Shown here: positions 11,072 through 23,959 of the stretch, piece by piece | Numbering within the stretch: the first letter of the stretch is position 1 | Layout of the letters: each line of letters opens with the position of its first letter | Assembly: GCA_015227615.1 (NCBI GenBank) | Contig: JAALGZ010000002.1 | Location: 1,550,001 to 1,614,000 of the forward strand | DNA: 64,000 bases | From: Labyrinthula sp. Ha | Taxonomy: Eukaryota; Sar; Bigyra; Labyrinthulida; Labyrinthulaceae | Direction of reading: 5' to 3' | Notes under the pieces: model-generated | Seen by the model: the letters and a program-made list of their open reading frames with translations, nothing else | Told to the model about the DNA's origin: nothing | The model's database searches: none | Program-made: the position numbers and the translations under genes

Positions 11072-11557
11072 ATGAAGAATTTGAACAATCAACTATTTTC
11101 TCCAGAAAACGTTCTACCTTTCCAAGTAAAACCTTCCAAACGAGAACTTAGCCCAAGCAGCTTAGGAACCGCAAAAAAGAAAGATAATGCAAGGAAGTTA
11201 TTGGCGGGAACCCTTGCTTGGGTTTTCGCTTTTGCTCTCTTCTTATATTTTGTGATATCTGCAGCACTTAGCGACTCGCAAAAAGTTGCAGCAGAAGCTG
11301 GAGCAGACAATACTCTTGAAATCATACATTCTTTCTATGACTTCTGTGGCAGTGAAGTTGACTCAAATGATGAAAAGGCAGGGCTTTGTCTCTCATCTGA
11401 CCTTTTTCTTGATTGCAAGAATAAGGATGTAGAGATCAAACAGTGTAAGAAAACTGCCAATTGTGTATTTTCTGTTGGTGAAGTTGTTACAAGTGTAGCT
11501 GATTCAGGAAGCAGTGCACCAGATATAGAGGACTTGTTATGTAGTGAAGTTTATTGA
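11072..11557 (+). CDS. Small single-pass membrane protein with six-cysteine domain
   Basis: 161 residues. ATG 11072 is chosen because the open frame upstream contains only TTG. Family not recognised. Residues 1-42 are polar and basic (AKKKDNARK next to the membrane). A strong transmembrane segment spans about 43-66 (LLAGTLAWVFAFALFLYFVI). The remaining ~95 residues carry six cysteines (C92, C106, C115, C125, C131, C157) in an acidic context, which suggests three disulfides in the lumen or outside the cell. The positive-inside rule predicts a type II topology. No catalytic motif is seen. It shares a divergent promoter region with the FHA-RING-CH gene, which may mean co-expression. Confidence 0.7.
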   Translation: MKNLNNQLFSPENVLPFQVKPSKRELSPSSLGTAKKKDNARKLLAGTLAWVFAFALFLYFVISAALSDSQKVAAEAGADNTLEIIHSFYDFCGSEVDSNDEKAGLCLSSDLFLDCKNKDVEIKQCKKTANCVFSVGEVVTSVADSGSSAPDIEDLLCSEVY

Positions 11558-13190
11558 CTGTTTCGTATCTTGTACTGGAAATTTATTTAGGGTTAAAAGT
11601 TTCAGTCTCTCTTTCTTTAAATTAATTTTGTTTATTACACTGTAACTAAAATACCTGGTGTTAAGCAGGAGATGCTGCTATGACCAAGATAATGAGATTC
11701 CGACAACTAATCTACGGAGCAAAGAAAGCCCTGAAAATGAGAGCCAAACTTCTCCGTCCCAAAGTTTTATATTTCTGTTTCTTAGAGCACAAGCTTCTTC
11801 ACACTTTTAATCACCAGGAAAATGTAACACTAATCCTATAGAGCTCACCTGCAGAGAACTAGTTGTACACTGGTTGCAATAATTGTATAAAAGCATGAGA
11901 CACGAAAAGAAACTTTCTCTCATAGATATTCTCTGTGGGTAAATGTGAAACTCCTAGAGTTTCCTATTTTAGTTTTTCAGGTTTGCTGCAGTTATTGATA
12001 CCAACTCTTCTTTTGTACCATCAGTATGAACAGCTTCAAAGTACCTGTGTAGTCTAATATAATTAGAGTCTTTTTCATTTTGAGCTCCTTAAACTATTAC
12101 AATACTAGCAGATAAAGTTTTGCTATCATATTTTAGGTAACTCAAAGTTGACAACAAAGATAACCTAGAGTTATTTCACGACTAAATTTTTTCGACTCGG
12201 GAGTCAGATACTGCTAATTGTCATTGGCTTAATTTTTTAGTTACCCAAAATAATAATCCAAAACAAGAAACGAGTAAGAGTTAATTTACAAATGAGAGAA
12301 AAAGCACAAGTATAACACCTAACAAGGAAAGAAAGGAGAAAGAACTGGATATTTATGATTTCTAGAGCCTATTCAGTATTGAATCAAAAGTTCAGGTCAA
12401 TAGAACATGCATAAGTTATTTTGAAAATGGATCAAGCAAGCTAGCGAGAGAACGTGACATTTCAAGCGTAACATCGGATACCACAAACCAATTGAGCCCG
12501 AAAGCAATGATTTTCAAGTTGAAACCCCGCCTGAAAGTATACGGCAATTTTTATTACGCTAAATGAACTCATTTCTCCATACGAATCAAGTTAACAATCC
12601 TCAGATGATAATATCTCATCGCTCTAATCTAATAGTACAATGTTGTTCAAGATACAGAGAGCTCTAAAGTGAATATTCTGATGGGGAAAAAGGCTTAATG
12701 TGGATATACAAGCTATTCTTGATGTGGATCAAGTTAAGTTTGGAAAAGGATCAACTGAACAAGCCCCAGCTACCTTTATTTTAAGAATGATTTTCTACAG
12801 AAAGAAGGTGCAAAGAAACAATAGTTTTTTTATGATACTCATTTTATTGGTACTCAAGGATTTTTTTGTGCAGAAGAAATTTAAAAAAAGTATAGAATCA
12901 CTAAGGCTCAAGAAAAAATGGGATTGGCTTAGAAACGCTCGTTAAAAGTGCGTGGTAGCATGGTAGAGCCAACTAGTATTCCCAGAGTTGTTCATGTGAA
13001 AAAAAGAAAAATATAAAAAAAAGGGGTTGGGTTCAAGGGTATTAACAAATCAAAAGGTCAAGGACCAAGAAACCAAAGTGGAAAAGGGGAAGGAACGCTA
13101 CCTCTGGCTTTTAAAGGTCAGCTGGGAGATCTCCATACGTGAAACCACCTTTTCCCCCTTCCTCTTCCCTTTCCCGACTCTTTTCTTCGG
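11558..13190. other. Intergenic, no gene seen
   Basis: AT-rich sequence with short frames only. A TTACCCAAAATAATAATCC-like stretch at 12241-12258 resembles, in inverted orientation, one near 15.3 kb. The two could bound the decayed transposon between them, but the core match is only about 12 bases and overlaps the recurring GCCCAAAA motif. Confidence 0.4.
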
Positions 13191-13346
13191 CTACGCAAAC
13201 ATGATCCCACTTTCCTCCGACACGTCATCCATGTTCGCGAAAATTACATATGGATTTTCCTTCATGGTTGCGAAAATCTTCAGCACTGCGGTGTAGTCTT
13301 TCCTTCGATCCTGGCTGCTGCTTTTTAGATCTTCATAGAGCTCTTT
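13191..13346 (-). mobile_element. Short MULE-like coding fragment
   Basis: A 51-residue open stretch with no start codon, ending in TAG at 13191-13193. It contains VLKIFATMKENPYVIFANMD followed by a DVSEESGIMFA tail. This resembles the segment just before the catalytic domain of FAR1/MULE transposases. It lies on the 3' side of the main MULE fragment, which is out of order for a single copy, so it may come from a second copy or a rearrangement. The surrounding 13.0-13.7 kb is more GC-rich than its neighbourhood and is probably transposon-derived too. Confidence 0.4.
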
Positions 13347-13690
13347 TCATGCAGTCAGAGGTCTGGATTATTTAGCCTCCGGCTTTTTAATGATATGACC
13401 AAGATCATGTCGTAAAAATTTTGCCTGGAACTCAATAGTCCCATCAAACCTAGAAGTTTCGCATCCTATCTTCTACAACGCCTGCTTAAATGGTGAATTT
13501 TCCTGAAATCTCCACCTTCTAGGTAGATTCCCAGATTGATGTACTCAGGCTTTTTCCAAACACAGTACCGGGCATAATGCCTGCAAGGTGAACGAAGACT
13601 AGCTCACGTCTAGTATCTGCAGGAAAGAACTTTTCTCCACCCCGTTAAAGAACTTCAAGAACAGATTTCTTCTTCGCCCTCGACGTAAAA

Positions 13691-14974
13691 TCACTTTTCG
13701 AAAAATTTACTTACAGTCAACTCTTGAAGGATCTGGTATCCCATTAATTTTAACTCCTTCATTAACAACTCATCAGCATCTTTGGAAACCATCTTATCTG
13801 CCCTGATCATGTCCTGGGACTTTTTTAATATTACCTCCATGTATCTTTGTACTGTACTCGCGTGGTAAGTGACAACCCCATCAAGTGTCCAATTTTTTAA
13901 CGTGAATTTTAAACTTCCAGTTGCTTTGATGGCTAAATGGGAAAATTTAATCCTCTGAGTGGCACTATCGGAAAAGGTGAGATACTCTTCTATCATCGCC
14001 CAACACATTTTCTTTTTTTTTATTTTTTAGGCTTTGATATTGCGTTTCATCTTGAAAGTCAGCAAGCATATTCTCAATAAATTGATTAAAACCCCTCTTC
14101 TTAGTAAGACTTTCTGTCAATACATCCCGTAATTTAGAGGTATACTTCATTCTTTTATTCCCTTTTAGGTCAGGTGCAGCTGAGCTAAACGGCGGCAAGA
14201 AATGCTTCTTTGAGAGAACATGTGATGCACCAACTGCTTCAGCAACTGCCTCTAAAGCTTTACTGCCATCTGCCATAATGTTCTCCGCTTTGTTAAGTCC
14301 CAGAGCTTTCAATCCATTCACCAGATCATCGTTTGACTCGCTTTCCATCGTAGGGCATCCGAAGTCTATGTTTTTTAGGAAACAATCGATCCCTCAAGGA
14401 AACATTTCTACTAACACACATATTTACTAATCCCATGGGTAGTATCCACTTGGTTACTATCCCCGTATACTTTTTTTTATTTATTTTGTAGGTCTTCTTG
14501 AAAGCTGACTCCATTTAGAATAGCTTTGTCTTCCTTGGGATAATTCCAAATCAGATCAAATCTTCCTCCACGTTCTAAGCATCTTTTTCCACACGTAATT
14601 AACTTTTTAATATTATTATCTTCGCTAGCGTCGACACCTCCTTTAGCTTTTTTCATAATTCGTTTTACTGGTGCTTTGTCAAACAATGTACCTGGAAAAT
14701 TGCGATGTAGAGCGACATCTGCCGCTGCAATTCCACTGTCAGCAACTCCTAAGTGTTTAATCATTTTTAATTCTTCTGTTGTAAGCTGTTGTGCATATTT
14801 TTTAATCTTTCCTAGTGCTTTTACCTCATGATTGCTGTGATTTTTGTTCATTATGACGAAAATGCACTTAGAAGTATCAAGATTAAGCTTAATGTTAACT
14901 TCAAACGAGCTAGTTTTGTTTGAACTACATTTTATTTTACATCTTTTAAAATTTTTGCAGTTCCAACCCATCAT
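13691..14974 (-). mobile_element. Decayed MULE (Mutator-like) transposase
   Basis: Four overlapping minus-strand frames (14974-14477, 14514-14326, 14348-13965, 14008-13691) read in order as one decayed transposase. The first has a Cys-rich, HxxH zinc-finger-like start (GWNCKNFKRCKIKC, then NHSNHEV). A helical region of the kind upstream of MULE catalytic domains follows, with FPGTLFDKAPVKRI and RGGRFDLIW. The third carries MADGSKALEAVAEAVGASHV followed by KKHFLPPF, matching the second catalytic Asp and the following H block of MULE DDE domains. At least three frame changes separate the parts, and two fall at near-identical A-rich runs. It is not functional as it stands. No convincing terminal inverted repeats were found. 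Confidence 0.6.
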
Positions 14975-17900
14975 GAATAGCTATTTGTCTCATTAAAGTA
15001 GTGAAAAATGAGAATTTTCTACTTGAACCATCCACTGGCAAGCGTAGTAATGAGTATGGTCATTTTTTTCTAAGGTAGAACAGCTGGTTGCAGTCAGTTT
15101 CCCTAATCATTCACTTTGACTTGGATATTTTGACCTCTACAAACTTCTTTTAAATTTGACCCCTTAAGTTTTTCAATTTTGCATAGCTTTCTTATAATTG
15201 TGTGGTAGAATTAGCCCAAAATGTTTTGTCATTTCTCTCCAAATTCTGTCTATGGCAAAATTGCAATTCTGCGCATCACTGATTTTGGCGAGCTGGGTAT
15301 ATTATTTTGGGAAATTGCTCTAAACAATCAAAATAGGAGGACTATTTGATTCATTTTTCAAAATTTCCAAGCCCTTTATTTCAAAAGGCCTTCGACCAAA
15401 ATTCGGACCAAGATCTCATGAAGGCAAACTGAATCAGCTAAATATGCATAGGAGTGTTATATCTTGTCTTAAGTTATCCACCTTTGGGCATGCTCAAGCG
15501 TTAGATCAACTCAAGGTTTTTGTTAGCAAAGCCAATAGCTTTTTTGGTAAAGATGCTTAATTTAGCAAAATGTACAACTGGAACCCCTATGAAACGTCGA
15601 GCAGTTGTTAAACATTGTAAATCACAAGGATATAGATCTTACAAGCCTAATTATCAAGCCATGAAAAGTAAACTTTTGTTGGTAATGACTTTGTAATCCA
15701 GTTTATTAGCATACCGTTGCCAGCTCATTGGCAGCTGAAGAATATCTCGCCATTCTCTGTTATCGGATCGGGGTTGCTTCTCTTGTGTGCAAAACCTTTA
15801 AAAGAGGTAAGTGCAGGCCACTCCACTCTATTATGTGGATAATATAGCCATCTTTATAAAGCAATTCCACAAAAAGATAACAAGTTTCATGAAAGAAAAA
15901 ATGCTTTAGATTTGGTTTCATAGGTGCTTACTATTTTGCACCAAGCAGGAAAGATTTTGTTTGAATTAATACTATATATCTAGCATCTAGAGATAGACAG
16001 GTAAAACTAGGTGTTACAATTTAAGAAAACATTATCTAATCTTTGGTAAATATTTGGTACTAATACAAGGTAAAATAATTTATTTATTTTAACCTGAGTT
16101 TCCTATGCAACGTTAGCAAGGAACAGCTCTTCTCAACTTTAAAAAGAAGTCGTAAAAGCATGTAGGAGTAATGAGAATATGAAGATGAATCATATTCTTT
16201 ACATCGGAAACAATAAATACTTCAAAACAAAACAGAGAAAACTGTATTAATAGACATTAAATTCAATTGAAAAATAGCTCCTAACTCCCATTAGCTGTTA
16301 TGATAATTCTGAATTGGAGTCTCGCGTTCTTGCTGCTTCTTTATTAGTAAACATGTAGGAGGTGATTTTATGCTAAATTTGTGGTACTTTAATACCTTTG
16401 TATAGTTGGAGTAATTATGGGTACTAGAAAAGATAAAGGGGTAAATTTTGATATCTAGTGCCTGGTTGCAATTTATCAAATTCCAGGTAATTCCATTAAA
16501 AAAGAATAAGGCTTAACATTTCACATTTGCAAGCAACATCAACAAATTTGCAATATGCATGGTGGGAAATTTCTGTTTAGAACATCTCCCAACATGAGCT
16601 CCAGATTGTTTTTGCACAATCTTGGACCTTTTACTCTTGGAACATAGTAACTTTAGTTTATTTAAAACTCAATTTAATCTCTTCTGTTTCTTTGGAAAGT
16701 TAATTGGAAATAGAAGTTACTCGTTTAACACGAATCCAACTGTTCTTAGAATTATATATTATGTGCATACTTTATTTACTATCTTTTCCTTCAATCCGTA
16801 CTTACCTTTATTTTCTTGGGTTATATTTTTTCAAGGTTCCGAGAGACTGTTGTTAAGAGCTCTATATCCAGGTATAGTTGTTTAATTTTCTATAAGCAGT
16901 CTTTCTTCATAAATTCCAGCATTTAAATTGAATAAAGAAAAAATCCCAGAAAACGACGGATAAATCCTGCACGCAGATGATCCATGGAACAAAAATTTTT
17001 TCGAGGCTAAGAATATGTTCCTATATATATTCATACCCCTAGTTATGTTGCGAGTACTGTTTATCGTGGTTAATATGGGTAGTTACTTGAGATTAATGTA
17101 TTATATATATGTTGCTTATTCATCTTAATGGTGTGGGAGCGTGTGTGAAATCAATTGACCATATCACCTGTAAGAAAGATTTTTTTATTCAAGGACGAGG
17201 TTTTAGGATATTTTTCTTTTCTCGTGATTTTGAGTGAAAATAGATTTGTTGTCCTTGAGCACTGGGGTTTCATATCACATATTAGTACATTGTAGAAGAG
17301 TGCAATTCTATCCAGATTAGGTGTATTCTGATATTGCTTTCGTATACATAACCCGAGTTTAATGGTTAAATGATACTAATCACTTAGCTGTATTTCTATT
17401 TATATGTTTTGTTCATTTAAGTATTCAAGTAGCGGGATTTAATTCAATTAATTTATTGCTTCACTCCATCTAATTGTTTGGGAAAATATTCTTTCTTTTA
17501 GTGAGGATATTCGTTCTAACTGGAGATGTCGGTCAGAATTTATTAAGCTATATCTTGGCATATGATGAGTTATAACATATTTTTTTGAGCTATTGTTACG
17601 TCCTTTCTATTATTTAAGCTCGTATATGTTCAAGATAAAGTCATTTTCCTGGTTCTGTTTATTCTCTGTTGCAGGTTTGTTCTCATTTATCTATTTTCTG
17701 GACCCATGGAGGTGCAAGAATTTTAGATGGGCCTATTTCTTTAATGAGCAAGGGCAATGTCCCATAGTAACAAATAAGATTATTGAGAAGGAGGTATTCT
17801 AGTTATAATTTTTGGTGTTTATACTTGAAAACAACTTCTATGCCTGCCATATCTTCTGCTTATAACATGTGACGTTTTCGTAGAATTTAGCTATCTTTCA

Positions 17901-20900
17901 CAGATAAAGATCCCAATCTTTAAACTAAAATCTGTTATGTTTAAGGTTTTCAACTTTTTTTCTTAGTTCCCCTCCCCCGGAATTTCAGACAAAGTTTTGT
18001 TTGTTGGGGGATTTCGTACTCATTTTCAATCATAATACTAGGTAACTATTACTATTATTGATTTTTTCAGATTTTCATTTGCCTTTATATAGATATTTTC
18101 CGATGAAGAGGTATTACCAAGTCTGACTATATAAAAATGCATGATCAACTTTCTTTCGAAATATTTTGCGAGTTAAGCACCTTGCATTTGAGAAAATCCT
18201 GTCATGAATGATTGCTTTCGTATCGAAAATTTATATAGTATCACTTTGGTTTCAGTTTTTAGTTTCACCGAAAAAATATACGCTTTGTTGAAATCTTATT
18301 TAAAATTATAGGTTAAAATTTTCCTTCAATATTTGTAGCCATAGTTGCCCACAATTTTAATCATTTTAAGATATGATATCATACCAACAAAGCGATAAAA
18401 CACGTTAGTTAATAATACTATTGTTTACCGATGTATATTTGTAGACTCGTTAATTGAGGAAGTTATTTTATCCATGTAATAACTTGGTTATTTGTTATTA
18501 CTTCTTTCTAAAGTAATTAGATATCCATAAAAACGGGTAATCAAAAATTCTTTTCAAATATGTTGATTTATTTCACTGTATTCTTTTTTATCTGTATCAA
18601 AATCGATTCTAGTTAAGAAGTAAATACACAAGGAATATATATAATATCAAGCAGCATGTCACTTTTTGAATTTTTTGTAAAGACTATTCCCTTAACAATT
18701 AGCCATACAGACTCTGATTTTTTCCTAAAGTGCTATAATAAGCCTGATAATTTCCCAAAGGTTTATGATCCTTTAAGAAATACTGCGATAAACTTGTTTC
18801 AAATAAGACAAAGCACTTGGGAAAAGTTTATAATCCGAGTTTAGGGCTATCATTTTGTTTGTGAGATTCTTGGCTACAATGTTGAGTACCTCTTACTTTA
18901 GTAATTGCCATAGTATGTCAGAAGTATGCTTAGAAACCGCAAAATTGATCTAGTAATGATTACACAATAAGGGAATTTGTATTCATTAGAAACTTTAGGT
19001 AAGAATTTAAGCAGAGTTTCATTTTAAGGTTAAATCCATTTCTTAAATTTGTTTTATTTATAAGTATATGTTACGTCATATCTGCATATCATTTTACCTT
19101 ACTGAATTCACACTTTTTCATTTCTAACAGTTTTATTAAAATTCTTCTATTTTCTACCTTTGAACTTCAGGTAATTTCTTAGTTACTTAATTATTTATTT
19201 GACTAAAACCTGGTACTTTGATATCTTTTTGAAAATATATATGTGGTAACATTAAATTCATATTTATAGAATGTGACTTTATATTCTTTATTGGAACTAA
19301 TCTCTCTATGGTGATTGGTAATTAAATATATGTTCTTAAGTCAATTGAAATTTTTGATGGATTAGAGACGATAATTTAGTTAACTTGCATAGGTTGAAGT
19401 TATAGTTTCGCTTTCTGGTGTAGCTTGGAAGGCATTTACATATACCATTTATAGCCTCCGACTTTCTGAAGCTTCCCTCTGTTGTAAGGTTTCTATTTTG
19501 AAACTATGAAACTATTGTAACTTGCTGAGATGTGAATGATATTTATAGATAATATAAAAAATTATTGAACTTTTTGACTGGTTTCTTTTGCACTAGCTAG
19601 TTTATATATATTCTAGTCAGAATAATGCAAATAACATTACTTTAACTAAATATTGTTAAAGCTTAGAGAAGGTAATATTCAAACTTCTTTATCTTACTGA
19701 GTTCGCCATTCTACTTGAACCACTTTGAATATTGGATGCTAGTACTTGGTAGCTTTTGTTTATGTGGCTATACATGGGTTCCTTGAGTTTCGGGACAGAT
19801 TTTTTTTGTTTCTATTATAATGTTTATTTTAGTTATCACCAGTTACATTAAGAAAGTAGTTTTTAGCATACTATGCTAACATATGTGATAAGCTATTCTC
19901 GATATATTTCTTCATAATATGGAGGATATGCATCAACGATATTTCAGCAGTAGTTAGCGACAACTCTATAAACTTTAAGGTTTGATTGGTTATCTCTCTT
20001 TGCCGGGTTCATAGATCTCTTATTCAATTCAACTACGCTAAATTTTAGTTTCATAGTATATCATTTCATCCGGTTTTGTGTTATTTACGTGTTCATTAAT
20101 ATTCTAAGTAGAATATGGTCGAAGCTTCGTTTATCCAAGTCATTGGCTGAAATATCCACAAATAACTTATACCCAGGGACTGAAGTTATACAATTTGCTA
20201 AGGAATTAGCAAAATAAGGAGTTCAACTATCTGGATTTTGCATAAGAGTGCCAAGCTATTTATACATTTTATTATTTGTCTCTCTCAAATGGTTATCAAG
20301 ACATGTTTTCCTCAAACAAAAAAACTAAAAGCTTCGTATTGCAACTAGATCGATACCAATAATCTAATTATATATCTCCATTTAATTCTGTTCTGTCTAA
20401 ATTTGTATAAAGATTACCTTAATCAAATGACTGTCTTCCTTTCTTTATCTAGATTAATCTCTTCTAAAGCCCGAGTTTACATTTATAAATTATGTGTTGA
20501 TGTTAATTGGGAGGATCATATGTATTTAAAACGCAACTATTCCACCTCATCCTGGTTAACAAACAACTTGAAAATACTGTAGCTACTACTATGAACACTT
20601 ATTTTTTCACTGGTGAATACATCTGAAACATATATGTATATATAGGTCTGCGACCTCTTTGGTGGTATTGAGTCAATATTTCAGAATCCAGGTTTATAAT
20701 TTCTAAGTTAAAAGAATTATTCAATTCCTTGTTTGTACAGATCCTACAGTATCATGATAACTACTAATTCTGGGAGTTTTAACATATCCCTTAATTCTAA
20801 AGTGGATAGACCGCTAATGTTATCGCAAGCTACATTGGGTAAGCGAGTTTACCGACTCAACATCTCTGGGGTTTTTCGATAGTTTGTTAAGATCACCGTG

Positions 20901-23900
20901 CCAAGAACCATAGTTTTAACCACTGGTTTTTAAGTTATTCTACCGATCAAAAAATTATAGAACTATAAATCTATTAAGTTTATATTGTGACAAAATTCGG
21001 ATATGAGTGTCTGTCACAAGTACAAATTACTTTACTCATCCTGAAGTAAGCCACTTGCTTCCACAGCAGGCAGTGATAAAAAAACTTTATATTTGTGTTT
21101 GATTTATAATGGGGATCGTGTAAAATTCATCTCTATTATCGATCTGGTGCAGTTTATAGTGCATAATGCATTGTATGGCGAATTTTCAGCGAATATTCTA
21201 ATATTTGAGTATATTCAGGCTCTCGGTACTCTTCAAAGTAGAATAAGAAAAAATCATGATGTGCCACATCAAACCTTACCTTATAGAATTTTCTTTATGA
21301 ATTAGAGAAACCCTACAGAAAGGCTTCGTTTTTTTTGTCAAAGTGATTTCATTAGACCAACTCTTTATCTAAGTATGTCTTAAGTACTTTTATTGCTACG
21401 CATTTGATTGGTTCAATCCATCTACAATAGTAAAAGTTATACAAGATACAAGAATTCGGGCATAGTCTACCTACCTGAAGAAGTGGAAATTATCTATATA
21501 GGTCGAGATAGAAATGAAGTAACATTATACTAAAATCGAGAATTCAACAAAGAAAAATATCCCTCTTGCTCATATCTTGTTGTAAAGGTTTAGGTAGGTC
21601 ACTGATTTTCTTGTTATGTTAAACTTACTTACTTTCAAGTTCTTGATATTATTTCGTTTTTGTGTACCTAATAATCTATTACTTATTTCTCCGTTCATGC
21701 TAGAAACCCTGTTACTTTGCACCAAATCGTATCATAAGACTCCTAACAAAGGTAAGTTATATACTTATTTAAATGAATACACACTGAATTGGAAAGACTG
21801 TTTCATATTTCTAAACACTTGCTATACCAAGAAAGTTGTGAACTACAGGAGCAGAGCGTGTGCTGTTGTATATAAGCATCATTCCAGGAAAGAAAAAAAG
21901 TGGGGTTGTATTTCCCAATCATAGTAAACCCATACATAAATACCTGTACTAAATATTATTTTCATATGGTAAAAAAAATGAATATAATCAGGGTGTTAAT
22001 AAGACATGTCTAATGGCATTTATTGATAGAAGATAAAATTGCAGTTGTAGCTGGATAAATCAGCTAATACAGGCGAGCTCCGTACACGCATCAATATTCT
22101 ATGTTCAAACTGCAGCTGCAGCGTAGTTTCCCACTGTGAAACTAAGAAGGTATCTGGTAAATTTTCCCTAGGATTGAGATATAATGATAAATCTCCAAGG
22201 CATGTTGATTAAAAACTATTTGGTTCTGAGAGTTTCCCTGAGAAATCGATCACATGGCTCACCTATAGAATCTCTTGGTTACTAAGACTGTCTGGACTAT
22301 CATTTTTCTATCACTAAAAAAATAGAGATAACTTCGGGACCAAATATTAGTTTGGGAAATTGACTCGTTCTTTAATCCTTCATCTCCTAAGAAATGATTA
22401 GAGCTAAAATAGTTCTCATATAGAATGGGTCATATAGGGGCTTCAATTATATTCGCTGTATTTTCTAAGAAATGCTTAAGTTGTTTAGAAAAACATTAAT
22501 AAAGGTTTGAAAATTCTCAAAAGATTTCTCCTTAAGAGTTTGAGACATCTCAAGGATTTCTAAGATCTCCCCGAGCTTCGAAAACCTGGCTTTACTAAGA
22601 ATGCTCAATTTATCAGAGAGAAATTTTCTCAGACAGCTGCCATAGTTGCAGATAATTAAAGGTAGACACCAGAAAAGTTTAGTGTGCATTAATACTTGAA
22701 AGGTTATATCTAATTAAGATCTCTGAAATGTATTACTGCATAATTGCTTAGAACACTGATAATCATAAGTTGCTCCTATTAATAAATAAACTATTTTTTC
22801 AGGTGCATAGATAATACAATAAGTACGTGAAAAGCATAAAGCAGCGACCATGTTGTTTTTACACTTGTAGGTCAGGCATATTGGGGTTGCTAATGTGTTT
22901 TCAGTACCTCTGGTTGTACCCATTATACTAGTGGGAGGAGAGTATATACCCTTATTTATATCAATAATTGTATACTGATACTACCCACGCAGAGACTAAT
23001 CCCATATAATTGTTTTTACCCTTTGATTTATTAATTGAAATGGGTTCACTATTTGCGATATTGAAGTAAAAAGTTTAACTCGCCAATTTAGGTAATATAC
23101 AGAATTTTCTATTTCGAAAATAGAGGTTTTTTGAGCTTTATTCCATATGCAGTACTTTTCTTCAACATGAAAGGTATAGACTCACAGATGTATTGGCGCA
23201 TTATAATTTCATATAACTCGGAAAAAGTTCTCTTTGGTAAAACAAAACAATAATTTGCTCTGGTAATTAGCGTCAAAATGCTGTTTCAAGCTCAAATCTA
23301 GTCGTATTCCAGTGAGTGAATCTGTGGTTTGCTTATAGTGTAAGAGAACTTACTTCTTTCGAAGGTCAAGATCTTTCCGTACATTAGAGTTCAGAATATA
23401 GGTTTGGCTAACTTTTTTTTGCAAATAAATTTGTAATTTCTACTTTTAAGATACTAATTTATAAATTTTTTATTGCTTAAAATTATGAGGTTAACATAGA
23501 ATTTCATGCATAGTTTGAAACCTATAATTATGTTTAGACCAGTGGGTTTCAACTTGATTTTGAACTTCTACCAATGCATTGTTTTAATTTCAGATTAATC
23601 TCCTTGATAAAACTAATTCGAGACAAACCTCGTTTGAAACATGGATAAATCTTCTTGAAACATATTTAAGAAATAGACTTGATACATCTCAGCATGAATG
23701 ACAAAGGGAAAACATGATCTTACCTCTACAGAGCATGCAAGAAGCTTTAGTATATTGAAAACAAAGAAAACATGGTGTACTTTATCATAGGAAATTAAAA
23801 CCTTTGACTTTATTCTAAGTCAATAACGAAGTGTAATCAAAACTAGACACATTTATTAGATAAACATATGAATATCAAATTTAACAAAAACGGTTTCTAC

Positions 23901-23959
23901 GCGTGACTTACTTCGGCTATCAATTAACTTTCCGCTGCAAAATTAGAAACTTTTTCACT
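14975..23959. other. Intergenic desert, ~9 kb
   Basis: Mostly T-rich on the plus strand between 16.5 and 21.6 kb. Open frames reach 102 residues (21616-21924) but show no domain, no biased codon use and no related copy, so none is called. GCCCAAAA-type motifs occur at 15212 and, inverted, at 15302. A frame near 15.56 kb is faintly reminiscent of Tc1/mariner helix-turn-helix regions. No RNA gene was recognised. Confidence 0.45.

Noticed and set aside
14465-14491. A 27-nt GTATAC...TTGTAG segment and a 29-nt GTATAC...TTTTAG segment at 14141-14169 on the plus strand look like the host's tiny introns.
   Set aside because: The plus-strand frames around them carry stops and read like the shadow of the minus-strand transposase, which has recognisable MULE motifs. 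T-rich antisense of A-rich coding DNA mimics 3' splice sites.
12241-15316. Inverted CCCAAAATAATA pair flanking the MULE remnant as possible terminal inverted repeats.
   Set aside because: Only ~12 matching bases, overlapping the recurrent GCCCAAAA motif, and no target duplication seen.
15559-15699. Short frame with KHCKSQGYRSYKPN, faintly like Tc1/mariner helix-turn-helix regions.
   Set aside because: Match is too short, with no DDE residues or terminal repeats nearby.
21616-21924. 102-codon plus-strand frame with ATG.
   Set aside because: No domain, no biased composition and no neighbouring support; this length is expected by chance in 64 kb.
22465-22689. 74-codon minus-strand frame with a helical, Lys/Leu-rich sequence.
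   Set aside because: Unsupported by motif or context; the composition follows local A/T bias.
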